From positions 1 through 54,604 of the forward strand of contig CANRDO010000020.1 of the NCBI GenBank assembly GCA_947629385.1: a DNA stretch of 54,604 nucleotides. The letters run 5' to 3'. The notes under the pieces are model-generated. The model searched no databases. It had not been told where the DNA came from and saw only the letters and a program-made list of their open reading frames with translations. Position 1 is the first letter of the stretch, and the number at the start of each line of letters is the position of its first letter. Shown here one piece after another: positions 1 through 6,696 of the stretch. The DNA comes from an uncultured Lachnospiraceae bacterium. Lineage in GTDB: Bacteria; Bacillota; Clostridia; Lachnospirales; Lachnospiraceae. Both the position numbers and the translations under genes were made by a program.

Positions 1-129
1 ATACTACAAAATATGAATTTTTCAAGGTACTATAGGGATCGGGCGCAACTAATATATAGTTTCGACCTCAATATCATGATATATATAATGATCAAAAACA
101 AAGGAGCTGAAAAAAATGAATTTTTCTAA
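1..129 (+). CDS. possible 3' end of an upstream gene (partial)
   Basis: This frame is open from the first base of the window to a TAA at 127-129 and would give the last 42 residues of a protein whose start lies outside. It overlaps the next gene by 14 bases, and that gene's ribosome binding site (AAAGGAG, 101-107) lies inside it, which is a common arrangement in polysaccharide operons. The composition is AT-rich like the following gene. The residues match no family I recognise, and an open stretch this short in AT-rich DNA could be chance. Confidence 0.35.
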   Translation: MLQNMNFSRYYRDRAQLIYSFDLNIMIYIMIKNKGAEKNEFF

Positions 130-946
130 AAAGGATGAAATTATTGAGCAAATAAAAAAAGTTAGATTGATTCGTCTTATTGCTTTTCCATGTAATGAGA
201 TAAAGAATTATGTTCAAAGAGTTAAATTTAAAAAGACAGATGATTATACATACTTGAAGAATTTGAAGAATGAATTCTATGGACATAGGTGTTTTATAAT
301 TGGTAACGGCCCAAGTTTAACAATAGATGATTTGGAAAAATTAAATGATGAGTATACTTTTGCATCGAATGGCATAGTACGTTTGTTTCAATGCACAAAA
401 TGGCGCCCAACATTCTATATGTGTACAGATCCAGATGTATATCCATTTGTTAAAGAAGAAGTGGAAAAGAGTGTTGAGATACCATATAGGATGCTCAGAA
501 AGGGATTTAGTGAGAACGTAGATGGTGTTCATCATTTTTATTATAGTATACACTATAATATTAATTTGTCGAATCCTAAAACCCGTATTTCAGAAGAAGC
601 CGCTAAGCAAATTAATCCAGGTGGTACAATTACATTTGCGGCAATACAGATGGCTATCTATCTAGGTTTTAAAGAAATATATTTGCTCGGTGTAGATCAT
701 TTTTATTCATTGCAGGCTGATAAATATAGAAGAGTGAGGGAGAATCCTTTAGTACAAAATCATGCAAAGGGAATACCTGATTTTGGAAGGCCACTTCAAA
801 ATGTTGAAGTTTCAACAGCAGCATATGAATGTGCAAGGCAATATTGTAATTCTCATGATATCAAAATTTATAACGCAACTAGAGGAGGTAAACTGGAGGT
901 TTTTGAGCGTGTTGATTTTGACAATTTAATAAAAAAAGCCAGGTAA
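116..946 (+). CDS. DUF115/MptE-like polysaccharide-locus protein
   Basis: A 276-residue soluble protein that resembles the DUF115 (6-hydroxymethylpterin pyrophosphokinase MptE-like) Rossmann family, often encoded in surface-glycan clusters. Visible motifs are IIGNGPSL at about residues 61-68, a TDPD segment near 104-107, NPGGT at 167-171 and LLGVDH at 190-195, which are the usual landmarks of the family. The start is supported by AAAGGAG upstream. The exact reaction is unknown; relatives are proposed to act on sugars or nucleotide-activated substrates. It directly precedes a flippase gene, which supports a role in glycan assembly. Its codon use is very AT-rich compared with everything downstream, a sign of recent transfer as part of a variable glycan locus. 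Confidence 0.75.
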   Translation: MNFSKKDEIIEQIKKVRLIRLIAFPCNEIKNYVQRVKFKKTDDYTYLKNLKNEFYGHRCFIIGNGPSLTIDDLEKLNDEYTFASNGIVRLFQCTKWRPTFYMCTDPDVYPFVKEEVEKSVEIPYRMLRKGFSENVDGVHHFYYSIHYNINLSNPKTRISEEAAKQINPGGTITFAAIQMAIYLGFKEIYLLGVDHFYSLQADKYRRVRENPLVQNHAKGIPDFGRPLQNVEVSTAAYECARQYCNSHDIKIYNATRGGKLEVFERVDFDNLIKKAR

Positions 947-955
947 TAATGAGCA

Positions 956-2416
956 ATGAAATTAATAGTAAAATACAATTATTTTCCCAAACAGGTAAAG
1001 GCTACTATTTGGTTTGTAGCATGCCAAGCTGTGCAAAGTGGATGTAAGTTCTTAGCTATGCCGCTCCTGGTGAGGTTGCTTACCACGGAACAATACGGCA
1101 TTTACAGTGTCTTTCTTTCGTGGCTACAGATCATTACATTGTTTGCAACCCTGAATCTGCATGGCGGTGTATTTAATAATGCGATGTATAAGTATCCTGC
1201 CCGCAGAAATAGCTACACAGCGGCGTCACAGAGTTTGTCAGCTGTGTGCACGCTTACGTGTTTTGCAGTTTACTTATTGTTTCATGGCACATGGGATCGC
1301 TTTTTGGGAATACGGCCGCTCTATATTATTCTTATATTTGTACAGCTTTTGTTTACGGAAAGTTTCTTTGTATGGGCTGGAAAGCAGAGGTATGAATACC
1401 GCTACGTCAGTCTATTGATTTACACTGCCCTGCTTGCAGTACTGTATATGGCCCTGCCTGTGATATCAGCATCAATTTTTCCGCAGGAGAAGCGCCTGAC
1501 TGCGGTGATTGTCAGCGGTGTATTTGTGCAGGTAGCTGTTGGGTTTGGATTCATGGTTTATAACTACATCAAAGGGAAGACCTTTTATAACCGTGAATTC
1601 TGGAGTTACTCATTACGGTTTAATATCCCGTTAATCCCGCATTATCTGTCCGGCATCGTGCTTGGGCAAGCAGATCGGGTGATGATAAAGAGATATATTG
1701 GGGCGGCCGAGGCTGGAATATATAGTTTTACTTATAATATTTCGCTTGTCATCAATATTATTACGACATCGGTCAACAATGCGATCATACCGTATACATA
1801 TGAGAAGTTGAAAAGAAGAGATTATGAAAATCTCAGGAGGATTACGTTTTTTTTGTTGCTTGTGGTGGGCGGTATGTGCCTTGCATTTTCTGCAGTTGCA
1901 CCAGAGCTTCTGAAGGTATTTGCCACAGCAGAATATTATGATGCCGTTTACCTTGTCCCTGTGATTTCTCTTAGCTCCTATTTCACATTCTTGTATTGTC
2001 TGTTTGGGAACGTTGAATTCTTTTTTGAGGCGAACAGGTTCATTACGATGGCATCCATCATAGGGGCAGTTGTCAACGTCGCATTAAATTACCTGCTGAT
2101 GCCAGTGTTTGGGTATTATGCTGCCGGATATACGACACTTTTCTGCTACATTTTATTTAGTGTTGGTCATTATGTTTTTATGCGGATTGTTTGCAGGAGG
2201 AAGCTTGACGGGGACAGAATCTACAATGGGGCGGCTATCCTGCTGCTTTCAGTTATCTTTGTGCTTTCAGCGTTTGGGATGATGGCGATTTACGATTATC
2301 CGGCGATAAGATATGGGATTATTGTAGCGGTTATGATTGTCTGCTTTCTTGGACGAAGAAAGATAATCGAAATGGTTAAGCTGGCAAGGGGAAAGAACCT
2401 GAAGAAAGAGGGATAG
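956..2416 (+). CDS. polysaccharide flippase (Wzx/MATE-like), N-terminus frameshifted
   Basis: A hydrophobic 486-residue protein with about 12-14 membrane segments that resembles oligosaccharide flippases, which move lipid-linked sugar units across the cytoplasmic membrane. The stretch KATIWFVACQAVQSG followed by LLTTEQYGIY at about residues 15-47 is the typical start of the family. However, family members usually begin with a short polar head ending in FSQTVKATIW. That head is found in another frame from an ATG at 949, which reads MSNEINSKIQLFSQT and then shifts at the GG of 994-995; removing one G joins it to this reading frame. As the sequence stands, the ATG at 949 runs to a stop at 1045-1047, and the intact frame has to start at 956 with seven unusual residues and no good ribosome binding site. 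It may therefore be weakly expressed, phase-variable, or a sequence error. Confidence 0.85.
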   Translation: MKLIVKYNYFPKQVKATIWFVACQAVQSGCKFLAMPLLVRLLTTEQYGIYSVFLSWLQIITLFATLNLHGGVFNNAMYKYPARRNSYTAASQSLSAVCTLTCFAVYLLFHGTWDRFLGIRPLYIILIFVQLLFTESFFVWAGKQRYEYRYVSLLIYTALLAVLYMALPVISASIFPQEKRLTAVIVSGVFVQVAVGFGFMVYNYIKGKTFYNREFWSYSLRFNIPLIPHYLSGIVLGQADRVMIKRYIGAAEAGIYSFTYNISLVINIITTSVNNAIIPYTYEKLKRRDYENLRRITFFLLLVVGGMCLAFSAVAPELLKVFATAEYYDAVYLVPVISLSSYFTFLYCLFGNVEFFFEANRFITMASIIGAVVNVALNYLLMPVFGYYAAGYTTLFCYILFSVGHYVFMRIVCRRKLDGDRIYNGAAILLLSVIFVLSAFGMMAIYDYPAIRYGIIVAVMIVCFLGRRKIIEMVKLARGKNLKKEG

Positions 2417-2421
2417 GGAGA

Positions 2422-2460
2422 AAACGAAACAGCCGCTTCCGGCTGTCAGTCGGAAGCGGC
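2422..2460 (-). terminator. terminator of the Rpn-family gene
   Basis: A perfect 10-bp stem, GCCGCTTCCG (2432-2441) with CGGAAGCGGC (2451-2460), encloses a 9-nt loop. On the minus strand it is followed by a T-rich run (complement of 2421-2429). The stem overlaps the last codons of the minus-strand gene. There is no T-run on the plus side, so it serves mainly the minus strand. Confidence 0.7.
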
Positions 2461-3414
2461 GGCTTCAAGTTCTTTAATACGGGCTTTTAGTTTTTCATTT
2501 TCACCTTCCAGTGCGGAAACCCTGTTGGCCTGAATAGAAACTTCCTCTTCCCAGAGGGATGCCCGTTCCGTCAGGATCTTATTCAGTTCCTGTGCGGCGT
2601 CGTATTTCTCTTCCAGATCTTCGACGTAGAAATAAAACTGGTCGTTCGGCAGCCTCATGGCGCCTGGTAAAAGAGGTCTCATAGCCTGCTCGCCTCCTCT
2701 CTCCTGGTAGTGCAGGATGATCTGCTGGTACAGGTTATTGGTAAGATCCAGCAGCTTGCCCGCGTCGACAGCAGTGATGTTGCCGGCGGAAAGGTTGGTG
2801 TTTATGGCTCTGATTATATCAGACTTTACGGTTTTGAGCAACTGTTCAAATGCTTTTTCATCAGGGGATCTTAGCCTGCCGTGGCTGTCGTAGAGGAGGG
2901 AACGCAGGCGAAGCACCTGGAACGGGATCAGGACGATGAGCTTTTTCTGTCCGAGCTCTTCGAGGCTGTGCCGCAGATAAATGAAATTGCGCACACGATA
3001 GCTGATGGAGGCCTGTCCCTGAAAATCGATGCGCAAGGTGCTCTCAGGCGGGATATCATCTTGGTCCACGAGATAGATGACGACTGGTTCAGGGAAAACC
3101 AGATGGAGATTGCCGTCCCGCTGTGACTCCATCGCATGGTGGAAGCCGTATTCGAAGACACGCAGGACGATGTTGTCGTCAAGAGTCATCTGAGCCTCGA
3201 GATGGTAATGGAACTGTCCGTTAACCAAGATAAATATGTCAGCATAATGGTTCTTCAGGTTAGCGTCTGTAGATTCTCGGTTGGTATAGACGACGGTGCT
3301 TTCGGGAGGGTAATCGGTACCGAAGAGGCCATTGATAAGGTTGAGGATAGCTTTGTTTGAGAGGGAAAAGAGGCGTTTGAAGGTGCGGTCAAAGATTTGT
3401 TTGATTTCTTCCAA
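2446..3414 (-). CDS. Rpn-family PD-(D/E)XK nuclease / putative transposase
   Basis: A 322-residue protein of the Rpn (recombination-promoting nuclease, YhgA-like) group. The N-terminal part carries the nuclease core: ADIFILV with Asp at about 59, then HLEAQ with Glu at about 73 and Gln at about 75. A C-terminal coiled coil (about residues 265-320, rich in Glu, Lys and Leu) ends the protein. Family members are Mg-dependent endonucleases linked to RecA-independent recombination; many are phage- or element-associated, and their cellular task is uncertain. It is transcribed against the flanking glycan genes from its own promoter, so it looks like an insertion into the locus. The start has a good site (AAAGGAG just upstream). 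No frame damage is visible. Confidence 0.85.
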   Translation of the reverse strand: MEEIKQIFDRTFKRLFSLSNKAILNLINGLFGTDYPPESTVVYTNRESTDANLKNHYADIFILVNGQFHYHLEAQMTLDDNIVLRVFEYGFHHAMESQRDGNLHLVFPEPVVIYLVDQDDIPPESTLRIDFQGQASISYRVRNFIYLRHSLEELGQKKLIVLIPFQVLRLRSLLYDSHGRLRSPDEKAFEQLLKTVKSDIIRAINTNLSAGNITAVDAGKLLDLTNNLYQQIILHYQERGGEQAMRPLLPGAMRLPNDQFYFYVEDLEEKYDAAQELNKILTERASLWEEEVSIQANRVSALEGENEKLKARIKELEAAASD

Positions 3415-3434
3415 TAGAAGGTTACTCCTTTCAA

Positions 3435-3463
3435 ATTATACAATGTGAGATACACACAAACAA
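3435..3463 (-). promoter_or_regulatory. promoter of the Rpn-family gene
   Basis: On the minus strand TTGTTT (complement of 3458-3463) and a perfect TATAAT (complement of 3435-3440) are 17 bp apart, giving a very short leader before the ATG at 3414. Confidence 0.6.
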
Positions 3464-3534
3464 TATAAGACTAATGATATTATACAAACATTTTGTGAAA
3501 AGTCAACATTTTTTTCATTAGGAAAGGGGATGCT

Positions 3535-3550
3535 ATGAAAACATGAAAAC
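3535..3550 (+). repeat. 8-bp tandem duplication of the start region, ATGAAAAC x2
   Basis: ATGAAAAC occurs twice in a row at 3535-3542 and 3543-3550. The first ATG reads only ATG AAA ACA TGA and its stop overlaps the second ATG, which opens the real gene. The ribosome binding site GGAAAGGGG (3521-3529) is 5 nt from the first ATG but 13 nt from the second. Loss of one copy would place the gene at ideal spacing, so this short repeat could tune translation. Confidence 0.6.
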
Positions 3551-4277
3551 TGTCGCTGTTGTACCAATGAAACTAAACAACCAACGCCTGCCGGGGAAAA
3601 ATACGAAACCATTTACAAACGGCAGACCGCTCTGCAGTTACATTCTATCGACCTTGCCCAAGGTTGAGGAAATCGATGAGGTGTATGTGTACTGCAGCGA
3701 TCCCGGAATTCGGGAGTATATCCCGGCGGGGATCCGTTTCCTGAAGCGTCCGGAAAGACTGGATCGGGATAGTACAAAGATGAACGAGGTGCTTGGGTGC
3801 TTTGCGCGGGATGTCCCGGCCGATATATATGTGTTGGCACACGCAACAGCGCCGTTTATCAGCAGCGCGTCTATTGCACAAGGGGTGCGTGCGGTTCGGG
3901 AGGGAGGCTATGATTCTGCTTTTGCAGCGCGAAAACTTCAGGACTTCCTGTGGGAAGACGGACGACCGTTCAATTACGATCCCGGTGACATCCCACGGAC
4001 ACAGGATCTGACGCCAATGTACGTGGAAACGAGTGGGTTTTACATTTACCGGGCCGAGATTATGAGGCAGTTGGGGCGGCGCATTGGTATGAGACCGTTC
4101 ATTGTTGAGGTAAGTGAAATAGAAAGTATAGATATAGACGAGGAGGAAGATTTTATGATTGCAGATGCAGTATTTAACTACACTGTAAAATTGCTTGGGG
4201 GGGGGTATCAGGTAAAAGATTCTGATGCTATTATTCTTGCCTTTCCGGTTTCCTGCGGAAGGGAGGTGGCAGCATGA
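3543..4277 (+). CDS. acylneuraminate-type cytidylyltransferase 1
   Basis: A 244-residue nucleotidyltransferase of the CMP-sialic acid synthetase (NeuA/KdsB) fold, which transfers CMP from CTP to a 2-keto sugar acid. The N-terminal loop NNQRLPGKN at about residues 11-19 is the CTP-binding P-loop-like motif, and the later ETSGFYIY and IDIDEEEDF segments are typical of the family. Nine G residues (4197-4205) encode three glycines near the C-terminus. In the present phase the frame continues to a TGA that overlaps the ATG of the next gene (ATGA, 4274-4277), so the two are probably translationally coupled. With eight or ten G the protein would end within a few residues of the tract. It heads a cassette with two more cytidylyltransferases, so the substrate is probably an unusual ulosonic acid rather than plain sialic acid. 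Confidence 0.85.
   Translation: MKTVAVVPMKLNNQRLPGKNTKPFTNGRPLCSYILSTLPKVEEIDEVYVYCSDPGIREYIPAGIRFLKRPERLDRDSTKMNEVLGCFARDVPADIYVLAHATAPFISSASIAQGVRAVREGGYDSAFAARKLQDFLWEDGRPFNYDPGDIPRTQDLTPMYVETSGFYIYRAEIMRQLGRRIGMRPFIVEVSEIESIDIDEEEDFMIADAVFNYTVKLLGGGYQVKDSDAIILAFPVSCGREVAA
4197..4205 (+). repeat. poly-G tract G9 in cytidylyltransferase 1
   Basis: Nine consecutive G, in frame as Gly-Gly-Gly, followed by TATCAGGTAA. Slippage to 8 G gives the ending GGGIR-stop; slippage to 10 G gives GGGVSGKRF-stop. Only 9 G (or 9 plus or minus 3) allows read-through to the overlapping ATGA junction. Confidence 0.85.
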
Positions 4278-5026
4278 GGACGTATGCACTTCTTACTGGC
4301 CGTGGGAACAACACACTTAAGGATAAAAATATCCTCGACTGTCTTGGACATCCTGTTCTGTATTATCCAGCAAATGCAGCTTTGCAGGCAAAAACTGTGG
4401 ATAAACTGTTCTGCTCAAGCGATGATGAAAAAATTCTTGCTGAGGCTCAGAAACTTGGGCATATCCCGATCAAGCGGCCTGCTGAACTTGCCTTACCGAC
4501 AAGCCAGCACATTGACTGTATCTTGCACGCACTTGGGGAAATGAAGAAACAATGTGATATGCCGGATATCTTGGTTGTGACACTTGCAAATAATGTGACG
4601 ATTAAGCCGGAATGGATAGATGATTGCGTTAAAATAATGGAGGACGATTCTGAATTGACGGCAGTTGTTCCTGTCTATGAGGATAATGATCACCATCCTT
4701 TGCGGGCAAAAACTGTTGATGAGGATGGACGCTTGCAAATGTATGAAAAGGGGGTTGCAGGAAAGATATCCACCAACCGACAAGATTTGCCGGCTTGCTA
4801 TTTCTTGTCTCATAATTTTTGGGTTTTAAGGGTTGCAAATCTGCTTCAAGATGTTTCAAATGGTCAGCAACCATGGGCGTTTATGGGAAACAATATAGGA
4901 TATTATAAAATAGATGAGTCGATAGATATCCATAAAGAAGTTGATCTTCTACTTGCTAAGGAATGGGTGAAAAATAATATTCCTGACACCGAGGGGGGGG
5001 TATCCGGTAAGCAGGCCGGATGTTGA
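4274..5026 (+). CDS. cytidylyltransferase 2 (acylneuraminate-type)
   Basis: A 250-residue protein related to CMP-sugar cytidylyltransferases. The N-terminal motif is GRGNNTLKDKNI at about residues 9-20, a divergent form of the CTP-binding loop that keeps the KN pair. A segment SSDDEKIL at about 49-56 corresponds to the usual TDD/SSD region. It starts on an ATGA overlap with the preceding gene. At 4993-5000 there is a run of 8 G; in this phase the protein ends at 5026 with GGVSGKQAGC. With one G fewer the frame would run 28 codons further and stop at 5109-5111, overlapping the ATG of the third gene, as gene 1 does with gene 2. The present phase therefore looks like the shortened, uncoupled state. 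Confidence 0.75.
   Translation: MRTYALLTGRGNNTLKDKNILDCLGHPVLYYPANAALQAKTVDKLFCSSDDEKILAEAQKLGHIPIKRPAELALPTSQHIDCILHALGEMKKQCDMPDILVVTLANNVTIKPEWIDDCVKIMEDDSELTAVVPVYEDNDHHPLRAKTVDEDGRLQMYEKGVAGKISTNRQDLPACYFLSHNFWVLRVANLLQDVSNGQQPWAFMGNNIGYYKIDESIDIHKEVDLLLAKEWVKNNIPDTEGGVSGKQAGC
4993..5000 (+). repeat. poly-G tract G8 in cytidylyltransferase 2
   Basis: Eight consecutive G followed by TATCCGGTAA, nearly the same context as the first tract. 7 G gives the long form that reaches the next gene's ATG; 8 G (present) stops at 5024-5026; 9 G gives GGGIR-stop. Confidence 0.85.
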
Positions 5027-5107
5027 ACCGGGCATTGTTCAGAACGTCAGACCTGATATTGCACACCTGTACATGGAGCAGGCAGACATGGGAAAGAAGG
5101 TGGCAGC

Positions 5108-5767
5108 ATGAGGACCGCCGCTTTTATCCCGATCAAGTCGAACTCGGAACGGGTTCCGGGGAAAAACTTCCGCCTGCTGAACGGAAAGAAGCTTTACGAA
5201 TATATCTGCGGGCATGCAAAGGAATCCGGTGTCTTTGACGATATTTATGTAGACACAGACAGTGCGGAAGTCCGTGAGTATGCGCAGGTGCAGGGGTTTC
5301 GGGTGATCGACCGGAAGCCTGAGCTGGCTCAGGCCACAGCCAATGGGAATGACCTCCTGGTGCACCATTATCTGCTGCATCCGGATTACGATTACTATTT
5401 CCAGCTGTTTGCCACGGCTCCCTATCTGCAGCCGGATTCCATCCGGAAATGCTGCGATGGGCTCCTGTCCGACGGCAGGTATGATTCCTGCTTCACAGCA
5501 GTGAAAAACCAGGGCTTTTACTGGCTGAACGGGAACCCGGCCAACTACCGGCCGGGGATCCTGCCAAGGAGCCAGGACATGGCGCCGGTGCTCGAGGAGA
5601 CGACGGGGCTGTACGGAATGTCACGGGAGGCCCTTGAGCGTTACCGCTGCCGGATCGGCCGTTCGCCGTTCATCTACCTCGTGAACAAGTTTGAGGCGGT
5701 GGATATCAACACGGAGGACGACCTCCTGGTCGCAGAGTATATCGGGAAAGTCTATTGGAAACTGTAG
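5108..5767 (+). CDS. acylneuraminate-type cytidylyltransferase 3
   Basis: A 219-residue member of the CMP-sugar synthetase fold. The CTP-binding loop reads SNSERVPGKN at about residues 11-20, followed by YVDTDSAEVREYA around 55-67, PRSQDMAPVLEETTGLYG around 157-174 and DINTEDDLLVAEY near the end. It is shorter than gene 1 and lacks a G tract. The start codon sits in GGTGGCAGCATGAGGAC (5099-5115), a 17-bp sequence that also occurs exactly at the start of gene 2 (4265-4281). Three different cytidylyltransferases in one cassette suggest either several activated sugars or an uncommon substrate. The aldolase gene follows after 15 bases. Confidence 0.85.
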   Translation: MRTAAFIPIKSNSERVPGKNFRLLNGKKLYEYICGHAKESGVFDDIYVDTDSAEVREYAQVQGFRVIDRKPELAQATANGNDLLVHHYLLHPDYDYYFQLFATAPYLQPDSIRKCCDGLLSDGRYDSCFTAVKNQGFYWLNGNPANYRPGILPRSQDMAPVLEETTGLYGMSREALERYRCRIGRSPFIYLVNKFEAVDINTEDDLLVAEYIGKVYWKL

Positions 5768-5782
5768 AAAGGCAGAACTGGG

Positions 5783-6553
5783 ATGAATGAACTGATCAGG
5801 AAATTCAGGGAGAAGCTGGAGTCCGGGCAGTGCGTCTATGGCCCTTTTATGAAGACGACAGACCCTATGTTCGCGGAGATTGCGGGGCTCTGCGGGTTTG
5901 ATTTCGCGATCCTGGACATGGAGCATGGGCCGGGTACGTTTGAGCGCCAGCAGGATAACATCCGGGCGGCGTCCATGGCGGGCGCGCTCCCGGTTATCCG
6001 CGTCCCGGAGCTTGATGAGAATGCGGTGGGCACCGCGCTCGACATCGGAGCGGCGGGGGTGCAGATCCCGCAGGTCTGCACGGCGGAACAGGCGGGGAGA
6101 GCGGTGGAGTATGCAAGGTTCTACCCGCAGGGGATGCGCGGTGTGTGCCGTTTCGTGCGTGCGGCCGGGTATTCCACGGTGGAACGCGGTGCGTATTTCA
6201 GGCAGGCGAATGAGGCGCTCGTCATCGTGCAGCTGGAAGGAACTGAGGCCGTGCGGAATCTGGACGGCATCCTGGAGACGGATGGGATTGACGTGCTGTT
6301 CATAGGGCCGTATGACCTGTCCCAGTCCCTCAGGGTTCCGGGAGAGACAGGCAGCAGCGCCGTTGTGGAGAAGATGAAGGAGATCATCCGCAGGGCGAAA
6401 GCAAGGGGAAAGGTAGTGGGGACTTTTGTGGACAGCCTTCCCATGCTCAGGCTCTGGCGGGATGCGGGCGTCCAGTACCTGAGCTACAGCGTCGACGCCG
6501 GGATATTTGCCAGTGCGTGCCAGGCGCTGGTCGCGGAAATGCACAGAAAGTGA
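5783..6553 (+). CDS. HpcH/HpaI-family 2-keto-3-deoxy acid aldolase
   Basis: A 256-residue TIM-barrel class II aldolase of the HpcH/HpaI family, which makes or cleaves 2-keto-3-deoxy acids from pyruvate and an aldehyde. The metal-binding and catalytic segments are visible: AILDMEHGP at about 39-47, the GAAGVQIPQV loop at about 92-101, QLEGTEA at about 152-158 and FIGPYDLSQS near 173-182. Length is normal. In this context it may work in the synthetic direction, condensing pyruvate with an aldose to form the 2-keto-3-deoxy sugar acid that the neighbouring cytidylyltransferases activate; that is inference. The alternative is a catabolic aldolase that travelled with the locus. Confidence 0.85.
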   Translation: MNELIRKFREKLESGQCVYGPFMKTTDPMFAEIAGLCGFDFAILDMEHGPGTFERQQDNIRAASMAGALPVIRVPELDENAVGTALDIGAAGVQIPQVCTAEQAGRAVEYARFYPQGMRGVCRFVRAAGYSTVERGAYFRQANEALVIVQLEGTEAVRNLDGILETDGIDVLFIGPYDLSQSLRVPGETGSSAVVEKMKEIIRRAKARGKVVGTFVDSLPMLRLWRDAGVQYLSYSVDAGIFASACQALVAEMHRK

Positions 6554-6696
6554 GAAAGACATGAGCACGTACAGGCGAGCATGTACAGGCACCGGGAGGT
6601 GCGGTGCCAGCCTTTTTGGAAAGACCAGGGTGGGGAAAACAGATACCGGGACAGCGGGAAAAGAAGCAGGAATAAAATAAGTCAAAGGAGACACAG

